DNA from: an uncultured Ruminococcus sp.
GTDB taxonomy: Bacteria > Bacillota > Clostridia > Oscillospirales > Ruminococcaceae
Assembly (NCBI GenBank): GCA_946186215.1
Contig: CAMHMM010000002.1
Location: 1 to 37,869 of the forward strand
Direction of reading: 5' to 3'
DNA: 37,869 nt
The notes below the pieces were generated by a model that searched no databases, was not told the origin of the DNA, and worked only from the letters and a program-made list of their open reading frames with translations. The position numbers were made by a program, and so were the translations under genes. The first letter of the stretch is position 1; the number at the start of each line of letters is the position of its first letter. Positions 7,828 to 17,213 of the stretch are shown here, piece after piece.

Positions 7828-10077
7828 ATGACACAGACAAGAAAAGGTCTGAAAGCCGCTGCTGCGGTCATCATGGCTTTGCTTGTTTCGCTTCTTATGT
7901 TCATGGTGCCGGCGGACGCTTCTGCTCTTACTATGAACAAGTCAGGTGCTAAACTGGCAAAGGGCTACGCTATGCAGCTCAAAGTTTCGGGCACATCCTC
8001 TGCCGTATCCTGGTCAAGCTCCGACAAGAGCGTTGCAACAGTCAGCAGCAAGGGCAAGGTCGTAGGCAAGAAAAAGGGTACTGCTTATATCACCGCAAAG
8101 TCAGGCGGATCTTCCGTCAGCTGCGTAGTTGAAGTAGTAAACGGCAAGATCAGCGCTTCCACACCCAATGTATCGCTCAACGCAGGCGATCAGAGACTGG
8201 TCACCATAACCGCCAAGGGCTCTCATGCCCTCAAGGTAAAGAGCTCGAACAAGTCCGTTGTTACAGCAAAGTGGGCTTCCAGCGAGTTCACCAACGATAA
8301 GGCAAACCTGAGACTTACTGCATTAAGCGCAGGTACAGCCACCGTAAAGGTGTACATGACCAAGTACAACGATATCTATGTAAACCTTTATGTTACCGTT
8401 ATGGGCGGCAACACCACACTTTCCCAGAACGGCACAGGCACACTCAGAACAAATGTTACATCCCTTAATGTTAATGTAGACAACACTGCTACATTCACAC
8501 TGTACTCCGCAGACCAGAACCTGCCCACCGCTGCATTCAGCGACAATACCATCGCTACCCTCGGTGCGGGCACATGGACAAGCACCGGCAACGGCCAGTA
8601 CAGCATGGTCTGCACAGTAAGAGGCCTCAAGGCAGGTACTACATACCTGACACTCACCGACAGGAACAATGCCTCGAACTTTGTAAAGCTGACTATCACA
8701 GTCGGCGGCGCAGCTGCTGCAGGCAAGGGCACATACTACACCGTATATGACGATCAGAACACATCACGCTACATCACCAATACAGACAGATTCATATCCT
8801 TCTATGACAGCGTGAAGCGTGCAACAAGGTATGTTCTCGTTCCCGGCACAAACGCATATGATGTGGCTCAGTTCAATTCCGCAGTTGCAAAAGCAACAGG
8901 AAGCTACACCACATACACCGTATATGCGGATTATCCCAATGCCTACAACAGCTCCTACTACAACAATTCCTATTACAACACCACCTATTACAACAGCTAC
9001 AACGGCAGCAGCGTACAGACATTTACTGCTACAATACCCGATGTTCAGTACAACAACGGATATGTGAACACTGTGACCACCAATGTTACAAGATATATCC
9101 TTGTTCCTTCCAATTACGATTCCGCTCAGGTAAACTACATCGAGGCTTCCTACAGAAAAGTTTATGAGTACGGCGTTATCTACAGCTCCAATCCTCTCAA
9201 CTCCAACTTTACAAGAAAGTCCTCTAATGATAAGGTATACACATTTACCTGCACAAAGAACGGCCAGACCGTGACAAGATATCTCGTATATCCTTCGACT
9301 GTAACCAATCCTCAGGTACAGTATCAGTCCATCCTCAGCGCTTACGGCGTGACAACCACGGCCTCCACCACGCAGATGGGTGCTTACTACAGCGTATACA
9401 CCGCATACAACACTGCATGGGAGGCAAGACGCACCAACTCCGATATCGTACAGACTGTTACAATCGGCGGCAGAGCATACTATGTTCTTTGCCCGTACAA
9501 CTACGAGATCGCTGATGTGAACACCGCTGTTGCAAAGTACACCAAGACATATCAGTACAACACTATCTACGCAAACAACCCCACACTGCTCAACACCTAC
9601 ACAGACTGGCTGGTTACATGGACAAAGACCGTTAACGGCAAGACAGTTACACACTATGCTTTCTTCCCCGACAAGTCTGACACCTACCAGCAGATGAGCT
9701 ACAATCTCCAGGTTTCCGACGGCGTAGTTCCCAAGCCCACCTACAACTACTATGAGATACTCTCCTCCCGTCCCATCACAACAGGCGGCGATGTACTCAA
9801 GACATGGGTAAACACCAAGCTCGGAACACCCTGCTACATGGTAGTTCCTGCCAACTACGATCCTCTGAAGGTAAATGACATAAAGGTAGCAAACGGTTCT
9901 CAGTATGAGCTGTACCATGTTTACACCAATATGCCTTCCATTCCTTCCAGCGCAGGCTACACTGTAGTAGAAGGCTACTACACAGCCAACGGCGCATTTG
10001 TACACGCATACTGCTATGTTCCCGTAGGATATGAGGATTATCTCGTATCAAGAGCATTCGCAGGCTACGAGGTATGA
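7828..10077 (+). CDS. Large secreted protein: Ig-like (BIG2) domains plus seven Tyr-rich tandem repeats
   Basis: A 749-residue exported protein. Residues 1-32 are a signal peptide (KGLKAAAAVIMALLVSLLMF, then VPADASA). Residues about 34-103 form a BIG2 Ig-like domain (SWSSSDKSVATVSSKGKVVG); two further diverged Ig-like units span about 104-192 and 205-293. From residue 300 to the end there are seven repeats of about 60 residues. Each has a Y-x-VY start and a core of Tyr, three hydrophobics, Pro and a short Tyr/Asp segment: RYVLVP (334), RYILVP (422), RYLVYP (484), YYVLCP (551), HYAFFP (609), CYMVVP (669), YCYVPV (728). A Tyr/Asn/Ser-rich insert lies at 372-395. There is no sortase motif, dockerin or membrane anchor at the C-terminus, so release or non-covalent wall attachment is likely. 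It has its own promoter, leader and strong terminator. The binding target is unknown. Confidence 0.9.
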   Translation: MTQTRKGLKAAAAVIMALLVSLLMFMVPADASALTMNKSGAKLAKGYAMQLKVSGTSSAVSWSSSDKSVATVSSKGKVVGKKKGTAYITAKSGGSSVSCVVEVVNGKISASTPNVSLNAGDQRLVTITAKGSHALKVKSSNKSVVTAKWASSEFTNDKANLRLTALSAGTATVKVYMTKYNDIYVNLYVTVMGGNTTLSQNGTGTLRTNVTSLNVNVDNTATFTLYSADQNLPTAAFSDNTIATLGAGTWTSTGNGQYSMVCTVRGLKAGTTYLTLTDRNNASNFVKLTITVGGAAAAGKGTYYTVYDDQNTSRYITNTDRFISFYDSVKRATRYVLVPGTNAYDVAQFNSAVAKATGSYTTYTVYADYPNAYNSSYYNNSYYNTTYYNSYNGSSVQTFTATIPDVQYNNGYVNTVTTNVTRYILVPSNYDSAQVNYIEASYRKVYEYGVIYSSNPLNSNFTRKSSNDKVYTFTCTKNGQTVTRYLVYPSTVTNPQVQYQSILSAYGVTTTASTTQMGAYYSVYTAYNTAWEARRTNSDIVQTVTIGGRAYYVLCPYNYEIADVNTAVAKYTKTYQYNTIYANNPTLLNTYTDWLVTWTKTVNGKTVTHYAFFPDKSDTYQQMSYNLQVSDGVVPKPTYNYYEILSSRPITTGGDVLKTWVNTKLGTPCYMVVPANYDPLKVNDIKVANGSQYELYHVYTNMPSIPSSAGYTVVEGYYTANGAFVHAYCYVPVGYEDYLVSRAFAGYEV
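8953..8997 (+). repeat. Three tandem 15-nt units encoding (S/T)YYN(N/T/S)
   Basis: Three in-frame 15-base units at 8953-8967, 8968-8982 and 8983-8997 encode SYYNN, SYYNT and TYYNS inside the secreted repeat protein. They differ only at a few bases. Such a short coding tandem could vary in copy number by slippage without breaking the reading frame. Confidence 0.7.
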
Positions 10078-10103
10078 TCTCCCGAAAGGGTTTGATATGA
10101 CAT

Positions 10104-10146
10104 AAAACAGCGGCACGGTCGAAGGATCGTGCCGCTGTTTTATTGC
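10104..10146 (+). terminator. Strong intrinsic terminator after the secreted repeat protein
   Basis: A 14-bp perfect stem AAAACAGCGGCACG / CGTGCCGCTGTTTT, extendable to 17 bp through one G-T pair with a GAAG tetraloop (10121-10124), is followed by a T-rich tail. It begins 26 bases after the stop codon at 10077. Confidence 0.93.
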
Positions 10147-10182
10147 TTTATGTGGGTGCCGTCCGGATGTCTTTCCGACATA

Positions 10183-10221
10183 ATAAATATCCCCTCTGCC
10201 GGAGACAGAGGGGATATTTAT
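10183..10221 (-). terminator. Terminator hairpin for polA
   Basis: A perfect 16-bp stem, ATAAATATCCCCTCTG / CAGAGGGGATATTTAT, with a seven-base loop. It touches the last base of the polA stop codon on the minus strand. The stem ends in an A/T-rich segment, so the minus-strand transcript ends in GGATATTTATTATG, a moderately U-rich tail. Together with the hairpin at 10104 it insulates the two convergent units. Confidence 0.8.
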
Positions 10222-12731
10222 CAGTGTGTATCATACCAGCTTTCGCCTATATTCACATCCGTTGCGAGAGGAACGGAAAGCTCAGCCGCTCCCGGCATTT
10301 CCTCTGCAAGTATCTGTGCTGCCTTCTCGGCATCCTTTTCATCGGCCTCGATTATCAGCTCATCGTGTATCTGCAGTACAAGGTGCGCTTCGGGCAGTTC
10401 CTTTGCCAGCCTGTTATACACCCTTATCATGGCGATCTTGATTATATCCGCTGCGGTGCCCTGAACGGGAGCATTCATTGCGGCACGCTTGCCGAACTGG
10501 AAGATGTTGTTGTTTTTTGATGCAAGCTCGGGGATATATCTTCTCCTGCCGAACATCGTCTCGGAATAGCCCAGTTTCTTGGCGTTGTCCACCGCATTTT
10601 GCATAAAGTCACGCACGCCTGCGAAATTATCAAGATAATTCTTGATATATTTCTGCGCTTCCTTCTGGGATACATCTATATCCTTTGCAAGGGAGAATGC
10701 GCTGATGCCGTAGACGATACCGAAGTTTACCGCCTTTGCCGCCCGCCTCATCTGCGGAGTGACCATGGAAACAGGCAGGTCGAACACCTGCGCCGCAGTA
10801 GCCGCATGGATATCCACTCCGGAAAGGAAGCTGTTTCTCATATTCTCATCATTTGAAAGATGTGCAAGTATCCTGAGTTCGATCTGGCTGTAATCCGCAT
10901 CTATGAGCCGCCTGCCCTGCTGAGCCACGAAGAACTTGCGCATATTGCGCCCGAGCTCCGTCCTTACGGGGATATTCTGCAGATTTGGCTCGGTGGATGA
11001 GATCCTGCCCGTGCGCGTCTCGGTCTGCTTGAATACGGTATGTATCCTGCCGTCATCCTCGACCTGCTTTAAAAGCCCGTCCACATAGGTGGACATAAGC
11101 TTGGTGTACTGCCTGTACAGCAGCACATCTGCCACGATGGGATCCTTGTCCGCAAGCTCGTTTAGAACCTCTGCATTGGTGGAGTAACCGCTCTTTGTCT
11201 TCTTGCCCGAGGGCAGCCCCATTTCCTCAAAAAGCACCGCTGCAAGCTGCTTCGGTGAAGCGATATTGAATTCATGCCCTGCGCGGAAATAGATACGCTG
11301 CTCGATCTCCCCTATCTGCGCCTTGAGATCATCGCCGAATGTCCTGATGCCCTGCGAATCCACAGCAACACCGTAATGCTCCATGGAAGCCAGTACCTCT
11401 GTCAGCGGCAGCTCGATCTCCCTGTACAGCTTTTCCTGCCCTTCATCGGCCACTCTGCCGTCAAGAACGGTACACAGCTCTTCAAGCTGACACACCTCAG
11501 TGTACTTTTCCATATTTTCGTACTCATTGCATCCCATTTCGGATGTGAGCTGCCTTATGGTGTATTCCTTTTCGTTGGTATCCAGAAGATATGCGGCGAT
11601 CTGAGCATCCGAAACGATATTTTCAAGCCTTACGCCGTTTTTCATGCAGAAGCGGTATGCCCTCTTTGCGCCGAAGGTACGCTTTCTGAATGGCAGCGAA
11701 AGGATCTTCAGTATCGATTTTTCATCGTTTGTTTCATAGCATTTCCCGCCGCATACGGTGAGTATCTTCTTGCCGTTGAAGGCAAAGGTGAAATCTCCGT
11801 CGGGGATATCCTTCACAGGTGTGAATATCATCGGCTCAGCCGTCGCCTTTGCAGATATCCTGCGCGGAGTGGTGAGCTTCATCTTCTCGATGATCTTCAC
11901 CATCTCGAGCCTTGACAGCACTGCAGCCAGTGCGTCTGTGTCCATAGGCTTGTATCTGTATGCGTAGATGTTCTTCTCGACAGGCACATCCTTGACGATC
12001 TCCGCCAGAAATCTGCTCATGCGTGCGCTTTCGCGGCCGTCAGCCAGCTTTGACATGACGGATTTTGTTCCCACTATATTCCCTTCGTCGAGATTATCAT
12101 AGAGATTTTCGATGGTGCCGAAATTCTTTATAAGCCCGAGAGCTGTCTTCTGGCCGATGCCTCTTACGCCCGAGATATTGTCTGAGGAGTCGCCCATGAG
12201 CCCCTTGAGCTCCACGAGCTGAGGCGGCTTTAACCCCTCATATTCCTGCGAGAAACGGTCGGGAGTGAAGTTTATCAGCTCTCTTGTGGTGTGGAGCATT
12301 ACCGTGACATTTTCATTCACAAGCTGCAGACTGTCCCTGTCACCGGTGAGGATATAGCAGTGGTCGTTCCCCTGTGCCAGTGTGGAGAGAGTGCCAAGTA
12401 TATCATCCGCTTCAAAGCCCGGCACTTCAAGGACGGTAACGCCCATATATCCCAGTATCTCCTTGATATACGGCATCTGCATGGCAAGCTCATCATCCAT
12501 TCCGTGACGGTTTGCCTTGTAGGTGTCACACGCCTTGTGGCGGAAGGTGGGCTCCCTGAGATCGAATGCCACAGCGCACGCCTCGGGGGACAGCTCGCCC
12601 TTCACCCTGAAATAGATATTCATAAAGCCCTGTATGGCATTGGTAAATATCCCGTCACTGGTGGAAAGCTGCTTTATGCCGTAATATGCTCTGTTCATAA
12701 TGCTGTTTCCGTCTATGGCAAGTAATTTCAT
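10221..12731 (-). CDS. polA: DNA polymerase I
   Basis: The 836-residue repair and Okazaki-maturation polymerase. Residues 1 to about 290 are the 5'-3' exonuclease (flap) domain, with LLAIDGNSIMNRAYYG, GFEADDILGTL, TGDRDSLQLV and the GVRGIGQKTA helix-hairpin-helix. Residues about 300-460 correspond to the proofreading domain but lack the DEDD catalytic acids, so 3'-5' exonuclease activity is probably absent, as in Taq and many Bacillota polymerases. The polymerase domain has TGRISSTEPNLQNIPVR, motif A with Asp613 (DYSQIELR), the O-helix MRRAAKAVNFGIVYG at about 661-675, and motif C HDE with Asp790. GGAGGGGAG precedes the ATG. It is the first gene after a gap that follows the sensor kinase gene on the same strand, and it ends at a strong hairpin. 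Confidence 0.98.
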   Translation of the reverse strand: MKLLAIDGNSIMNRAYYGIKQLSTSDGIFTNAIQGFMNIYFRVKGELSPEACAVAFDLREPTFRHKACDTYKANRHGMDDELAMQMPYIKEILGYMGVTVLEVPGFEADDILGTLSTLAQGNDHCYILTGDRDSLQLVNENVTVMLHTTRELINFTPDRFSQEYEGLKPPQLVELKGLMGDSSDNISGVRGIGQKTALGLIKNFGTIENLYDNLDEGNIVGTKSVMSKLADGRESARMSRFLAEIVKDVPVEKNIYAYRYKPMDTDALAAVLSRLEMVKIIEKMKLTTPRRISAKATAEPMIFTPVKDIPDGDFTFAFNGKKILTVCGGKCYETNDEKSILKILSLPFRKRTFGAKRAYRFCMKNGVRLENIVSDAQIAAYLLDTNEKEYTIRQLTSEMGCNEYENMEKYTEVCQLEELCTVLDGRVADEGQEKLYREIELPLTEVLASMEHYGVAVDSQGIRTFGDDLKAQIGEIEQRIYFRAGHEFNIASPKQLAAVLFEEMGLPSGKKTKSGYSTNAEVLNELADKDPIVADVLLYRQYTKLMSTYVDGLLKQVEDDGRIHTVFKQTETRTGRISSTEPNLQNIPVRTELGRNMRKFFVAQQGRRLIDADYSQIELRILAHLSNDENMRNSFLSGVDIHAATAAQVFDLPVSMVTPQMRRAAKAVNFGIVYGISAFSLAKDIDVSQKEAQKYIKNYLDNFAGVRDFMQNAVDNAKKLGYSETMFGRRRYIPELASKNNNIFQFGKRAAMNAPVQGTAADIIKIAMIRVYNRLAKELPEAHLVLQIHDELIIEADEKDAEKAAQILAEEMPGAAELSVPLATDVNIGESWYDTH

Positions 12732-12801
12732 AGGACAAACTCCCCTCCGATCTTAAAGGTATGCGGCGTACCGGTGCTGCACGCTGCAGATCAGCCGTGC
12801 A

Positions 12802-14184
12802 TCATATCGAGAACTCGAATTCCGTATACTCTCCTTCTTTGCTTCGCACAAGGATATTCCCGTCATGAAGCTTGATTATGGAGCGCACGATGGAAAGCCC
12901 GAGACCGACTCCCGTAGTGTCCTTGCCGCGGGATTCATCTGTTTTGTAAAAGCGGTCGAAGACCTTGTTCATTTCATTTTTGCGCAGACCGCCGCCGCTG
13001 TTTTTAATGGAAAGATGTGTCTTTCCCTCATCCGTAAAAAAGCTGTATTCGATATATCCGCCCTCATCCACGAACTTCACGGCATTCTCCGTAAGGTTGT
13101 AGATGACCTGCTGGATAAGGTCGGGATCGGCATTGACCGTGAAAACAGGCGCATCAAGCCCGCGGATATCCACCTTTTTGTCGTCGATGCGGTGCTCAAA
13201 GAGCAGCACCGTCTTTATGGTAAGGGTGGTAAGGTCAAATTCCTTCCTGACAAGAGCTATCTCGCCGGATTCATACTTTGAGATATTGAGCATGGAGCGC
13301 ACAAGGCGTGAAAGTCTCTGCGTCTCCTCCGAGACAGTACGCAGATAGCGCCGCCTCTCCGATTCGGGTATAGTCCCGTCGAGGATGCCGTCCACAAAGC
13401 CGCCTATGGTGGTCATCGGTGTTTTCAGCTCGTGGGACACATTGGAAATAAAGCTTTTTCTTGTTTCCTCGATCTCCTCAAGGGATGCAGCCATCTCGTT
13501 GAGAGTGGAGGCAAGAAAGCCTATCTCGTTGTGGTCGGCTACCTCTACCTTTTCGGAAAAATCCCCCGCGCCGAATCTCTTTGCGGCAAGAGTCATTTTC
13601 TTCAAAGGCTCCGCATATCTCTTTACATGGAAGTTTATCAGCACTGCGGAAACGAAGAATATCACCGAAAACGCTATAACTGCTATAATGAGCATATAGC
13701 TGATATAAATATTGAAAAACTTCGCATCAAGGCTCGAAAGCACATAGAATGTGCCCTCATCCGTCTCTGTTCTGTATATCACGGAAACCCGCGTGGAATC
13801 GAAAAAGCCGTCGAGCACCGAAAAACTGCTCATATGGTCGTCGATGAGCTCGAGTGTGTGGGTGGAAAGCCGTCTTTCAGTTAACGGTGTTGCCTCGGAA
13901 CCAGCCAAAGCAACACCGTCTTCATCAAAAACTATGGTCTCTGCGTCCGTCCATTCCGCTCCCTTGCGGAGATTTTCGGTGATAAGCTCCAGCCCGTCAT
14001 CATCATCCGGATCATATGTGCGGAGCATATTGACAGCCTTTAAAGCTGCGGAGCCCACTTCGCGTTCAGCCTGAGCGCGCATGAAGCGCAGAGAAAAGCA
14101 ACCCACCACCGCCGCCATGAGTATCATAGCTGCGACGAGTACCGTGTAGAACAGTCTGCGATAATTCTGCAGACTACTGCGCAT
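12802..14184 (-). CDS. Sensor histidine kinase of a two-component system
   Basis: A 460-residue membrane kinase that phosphorylates the adjacent response regulator. TM1 is at about 11-33, an extracellular sensor region of about 125 residues at 34-160, TM2 at about 162-184, then a HAMP domain (HVKRYAEPLKKMTLAAKRFG), HisKA with phospho-acceptor His251 in SNVSHELKTPM, and HATPase with YNLTENAVKF (N box) and TTGVGLGLSIV (G box). The ATG at 14184 follows AGAGGAAG at six-base spacing; a TTG at 14202 is a weaker alternative. The start overlaps the regulator stop by 11 bases, indicating translational coupling. The stimulus cannot be read from the sequence; the domain layout is of the PhoR/ResE/VicK general type. 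Confidence 0.95.
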   Translation of the reverse strand: MRSSLQNYRRLFYTVLVAAMILMAAVVGCFSLRFMRAQAEREVGSAALKAVNMLRTYDPDDDDGLELITENLRKGAEWTDAETIVFDEDGVALAGSEATPLTERRLSTHTLELIDDHMSSFSVLDGFFDSTRVSVIYRTETDEGTFYVLSSLDAKFFNIYISYMLIIAVIAFSVIFFVSAVLINFHVKRYAEPLKKMTLAAKRFGAGDFSEKVEVADHNEIGFLASTLNEMAASLEEIEETRKSFISNVSHELKTPMTTIGGFVDGILDGTIPESERRRYLRTVSEETQRLSRLVRSMLNISKYESGEIALVRKEFDLTTLTIKTVLLFEHRIDDKKVDIRGLDAPVFTVNADPDLIQQVIYNLTENAVKFVDEGGYIEYSFFTDEGKTHLSIKNSGGGLRKNEMNKVFDRFYKTDESRGKDTTGVGLGLSIVRSIIKLHDGNILVRSKEGEYTEFEFSI

Positions 14185-14878
14185 GTTCTTCCTCTGCTTC
14201 AAACTTGTAGCCTACGCCCCAGACTGTCTTGAGCGCCCACTTGTCGGAAACGCCCTCCAGCTTTTCGCGCAGTCTCTTGATGTGTACATCTATGGTTCTT
14301 GAATCGCCATAGTACTCAAAGCCCCATACCTCGTCGAGAAGCTGGTCTCTTGTGTACACTCTGTTGGGATTGGAAGCAAGATAGAACAGAAGCTCCAGCT
14401 CCTTGGGAGGAGTATCCAGCACCTTGCCGTCAACCCTGAGCTCATACCTTGTCATATTGACAACGAGCTTGTCATACTTGACCTCGCGCACCTCGGGCTC
14501 GGATGTAGTCTGTGCCACTCTTCTGGACACAGCCTTGATCCTTGCGATAACTTCCTTGGTGTCAAAGGGCTTTACAACATAGTCATCCGCACCGAGCTCC
14601 AGACCGAGCACCTTGTCGAAGGTCTCGCTCTTGGCGGTTATCATGATTATCGGAACATTTGATTTCTTTCTGATCTCCCTGCATACCTGCCAGCCGTCAA
14701 GACCGGGGAGCATGATATCGAGAAGAACGATGTCGGGGCGCAGCGCGTTGAACTTAACGACTGCCTCCTCACCGTCATGGGATACAACGACACTGTAGCC
14801 GTCTTTTTCGAGATAAAGCTTGAGTAATTCGCAGATGTTGTTATCATCATCAACAACAAGAACCTTGCCTAATGACAT
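14174..14878 (-). CDS. OmpR/PhoB-family response regulator
   Basis: A 234-residue DNA-binding regulator. The receiver domain (1-120) has the acidic pocket VVDDDNN, phospho-acceptor Asp54 in VLLDIMLPG, the switch Thr in MITAKSE and the conserved Lys in VVKPFD. The winged-helix effector domain spans about 135-230 (PPKELELLFYLASNPNRVYT, then DSRTIDVHIKRLREKLE and VWGVGYKF). AGGAGGAAG precedes the ATG. The upstream 231 bases to the next gene are AT-rich and probably hold the promoter of this two-gene operon. It overlaps the sensor kinase gene by 11 bases. Confidence 0.96.
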   Translation of the reverse strand: MSLGKVLVVDDDNNICELLKLYLEKDGYSVVVSHDGEEAVVKFNALRPDIVLLDIMLPGLDGWQVCREIRKKSNVPIIMITAKSETFDKVLGLELGADDYVVKPFDTKEVIARIKAVSRRVAQTTSEPEVREVKYDKLVVNMTRYELRVDGKVLDTPPKELELLFYLASNPNRVYTRDQLLDEVWGFEYYGDSRTIDVHIKRLREKLEGVSDKWALKTVWGVGYKFEAEEEHAQ

Positions 14879-15109
14879 AGCACTTCCTCCTGTTTTTCAT
14901 AAAGACCGCCGGCGTATAATGCCCGCAGCCGATTAAATGTCAATGCTTATGCGCACAAATCTATACATTGTAATTATATAATATTTTGGGGCTTATAATG
15001 TTATTATTCTATCAATTTAATGTGTCTAATCTGTAAATTTAACACTTTTTTTGCTTTGCTGTTATAATGGAGCTAAAAAAAATTCATTTTCGCAAGCCGT
15101 CACATTTGC

Positions 15110-16003
15110 TCACAAAATGCCGGAAAGGTCGAACAGAGGCGTATATACAGCCTGCGCGGAGCTTCTCTCCTGCTCATAGCCCTGAAAGCCGATATCTGCG
15201 GCAGCACTGCGCACCTTTTCATATTCATATGTAAACACACGGCGGGAAAGCTCCTTATGTTCATATGCCCTGAAGCATGGCGTATACTGGCACATGAGGC
15301 TGAGCATGATATCATTCTTATACTCCGACAGCATATCCAGTATTTTCAGAGAATCCCTGTAATGCCCCGGCAGGACAAGATGCCGCACGATAACGCCGCT
15401 CTGCATCAGACCGTTTTCATCAAAACGAAGGCTGCCCGCAATGGCGATCATTTTTTCGATGGCTCTGATACAATACTCAGCATACCCGGGAGCAGAGGAA
15501 TATTTCACTGCCGCCTCGTCCGAGCAATACTTGAAATCGGGCATGAACACAGAACAGTATCCCCTGAGCAGTTCTATCGTTTCCGTTCTCTCGTAGCCGC
15601 CGCAGTTGAAGGCCACAGGTATATTGAGCCTGTCCCCGCAGCTGTCCAGCGCATTTATGATATTCGGGACGAAGTGGGTACCCGTAACAAGATTGATATT
15701 ATGCGCTCCCTGTGTCTGAAGCTCAAGAAATATCTCGCCGAGCCTTTCATCGGTGATCGGTGCGCCCTTCCCCGCTGAGGATATCTCATGATTCTGGCAG
15801 AAGCAGCACCGAAGCGGGCAGCCCGTGAAAAACACCGTACCCGAGCCGTTTGTGCCGGAGATGCAGGGCTCCTCCCATTTATGCAGATATGCCTTGGCCG
15901 CACGCACCATGCTGCCCTCGCCGCAGAAACCGTGCCTTGTTGTTCTGTCCGCCCTGCACATTCTCGGACAGAGCGTGCATGAGCGCATTATATCATCATT
16001 CAT
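15110..16003 (-). CDS. Radical SAM protein of the PflX/COG1313 type
   Basis: A 297-residue radical SAM enzyme, which would bind a 4Fe-4S cluster and cleave S-adenosylmethionine. The cluster motif CxxxCxxC is at Cys62, Cys66 and Cys69 (GCPLRCCFCQN). An additional N-terminal Cys set (Cys9, Cys12, Cys16, Cys27) is typical of the PflX/COG1313 group related to pyruvate formate-lyase activating enzymes. Later motifs include NLVTGTHFVP and FNCGGYERTE. The target is unknown for most of this group; no glycyl radical enzyme gene is nearby. The ATG at 16003 follows GAGGTG at six bases; a GTG at 16012 is possible. It is separated by AT-rich gaps from both neighbours and is probably its own unit. Confidence 0.9.
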   Translation of the reverse strand: MNDDIMRSCTLCPRMCRADRTTRHGFCGEGSMVRAAKAYLHKWEEPCISGTNGSGTVFFTGCPLRCCFCQNHEISSAGKGAPITDERLGEIFLELQTQGAHNINLVTGTHFVPNIINALDSCGDRLNIPVAFNCGGYERTETIELLRGYCSVFMPDFKYCSDEAAVKYSSAPGYAEYCIRAIEKMIAIAGSLRFDENGLMQSGVIVRHLVLPGHYRDSLKILDMLSEYKNDIMLSLMCQYTPCFRAYEHKELSRRVFTYEYEKVRSAAADIGFQGYEQERSSAQAVYTPLFDLSGIL

Positions 16004-16090
16004 CCCCGTCACCTCATTTTTATGTTTGCAGGAAATCTGCGGACAGATGGTATTAAGAGATCACCGAATAAACAGATCATATCCATACAT

Positions 16091-16666
16091 TTACATATGA
16101 AACAGATCCTTTATCTTACCGAGTATTCCTTTTTTATCTTTACCGGCTTTATCCTCATTGTTTACGGTTTGCTTTCCGTAAATAAGCTCATTCTGTTTCT
16201 CTTCAAAGTCTTTTACATTATCATATATCCCGGGGATGAACTGCTCATACAGTGCGACACCGTATTTTTCCTTCAGACGCTCATACTCTTCATGTGAGAG
16301 ACACAGCAGCCCCCACCCATCTGCACCTCTGTATCGTGCATATTCCATCAATACATATTCAGGTCTGAGCACTTCATCAAGCTTTTTCAGCACTTCCCAC
16401 TGATAGTAACAGTCCTTCGGAAAAGGTATGGGATAAGCCGCATCACCTTTATAGATCGTTATCTGCGGTTCTTCATCTGCATTATCCTCCGATGTGTAAC
16501 GGAACCTCCCGTCTTCGGGCAGTATCAGACCGCATATCTCTTCCAGTTCTTCCTTCCAGTCAATGTAGATAAGAGCCGCTTCCTCAAAAGCTTCACAGTC
16601 ATCATCTGTCTTTTCGCTGTCAAGAAAGCCACACAGCTTTTCATATGTATCTGTCACTATAGCCAT
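16091..16666 (-). CDS. Hypothetical acidic cytoplasmic protein
   Basis: A 191-residue protein that I do not recognise. It has no signal peptide or membrane segment. The body is acidic and helical, with aromatic-rich stretches (YARYRGADGWGLLCLSHEEY at about 114-133) and a basic, lysine-rich tail (KDKKGILGKIKDLF). The composition and stand-alone context resemble contact-dependent or polymorphic-toxin immunity proteins, but no toxin gene is visible, so this is only a suggestion. GAAAGGG precedes the ATG. It is the last of four same-strand genes (18548 to 16091) that include two membrane proteins, and may share their transcript. Confidence 0.75.
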   Translation of the reverse strand: MAIVTDTYEKLCGFLDSEKTDDDCEAFEEAALIYIDWKEELEEICGLILPEDGRFRYTSEDNADEEPQITIYKGDAAYPIPFPKDCYYQWEVLKKLDEVLRPEYVLMEYARYRGADGWGLLCLSHEEYERLKEKYGVALYEQFIPGIYDNVKDFEEKQNELIYGKQTVNNEDKAGKDKKGILGKIKDLFHM

Positions 16667-16712
16667 ACCCTTTCAGTTATTCATTTCTTTTCCGCTTACA
16701 TTGCCAGCAATA

Positions 16713-17213
16713 TTATCGGTTTTCACTTAAACGGTCATATAAACTGCTGTACTTTTCATACAGGTCTTTTTCCATCGAGGTATCGACAGAATCCGTATAT
16801 ACAATATAGTAGCGCCTGTCTGTGCGGAATTCGCTGGTAGTTTCATTAAATGCCTTGTGCCCGGGATTTGCGGCATAAAAGCCTTCGTAATCCTCAACGC
16901 CGCCGATCTCCGTCTTATAGACGATCAAGCCGTTATCCTGACCATTGATGCCAACACCGTATTCGTATGAAAAAGAATATACATACGCTTTTTTCTCATT
17001 ATCGGGTATTATCAAACCGAAAGCATCAAGTATTTCTGTTTGTTCCCCGGGAGTAAAGTCACAGAGCATATTCTCAGGTTCCCCGTGAAAATGGTGCTGG
17101 GTAAGCCCCCAGAAAAAGAAATAAATGCCAACGGCTGCCATTATCAGAAGTATGATACTGCCAATAATGAGCCTTACAATAAAAACTTTTCTTGATATTT
17201 CTCTTAATTTCAT
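16713..17213 (-). CDS. Hypothetical single-pass membrane protein
   Basis: A 166-residue protein with one N-terminal membrane segment (about 13-36, FIVRLIIGSIILLIMAAVGI) preceded by basic residues, so the remaining 130 residues should lie outside the cell. The exterior part contains EQTEILDAFGLIIPDNEKKA and YVYSFSYEYGVGINGQ and may be a small alpha/beta domain. I do not recognise the family. Its ATG overlaps the stop of the YczE-like gene by four bases, a translational-coupling arrangement that ties the two proteins together in function or dosage. Confidence 0.78.
   Translation of the reverse strand: MKLREISRKVFIVRLIIGSIILLIMAAVGIYFFFWGLTQHHFHGEPENMLCDFTPGEQTEILDAFGLIIPDNEKKAYVYSFSYEYGVGINGQDNGLIVYKTEIGGVEDYEGFYAANPGHKAFNETTSEFRTDRRYYIVYTDSVDTSMEKDLYEKYSSLYDRLSENR

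Noticed and set aside
8764-10005. A 413-codon open frame on the minus strand opposite the secreted repeat protein
   Set aside because: It is antisense to a clearly coding Tyr/Asn/Thr-rich gene; frequent TAC and AAC codons read as GTA and GTT on the other strand, keeping it open. It has no ribosome site, no recognisable domain and biased Val/Cys/Ile composition.
10221-12731. Functional proofreading exonuclease in PolA
   Set aside because: The DEDD acidic residues cannot be found in the middle domain; loss is common in this group, so it is noted in the annotation and not treated as novel.
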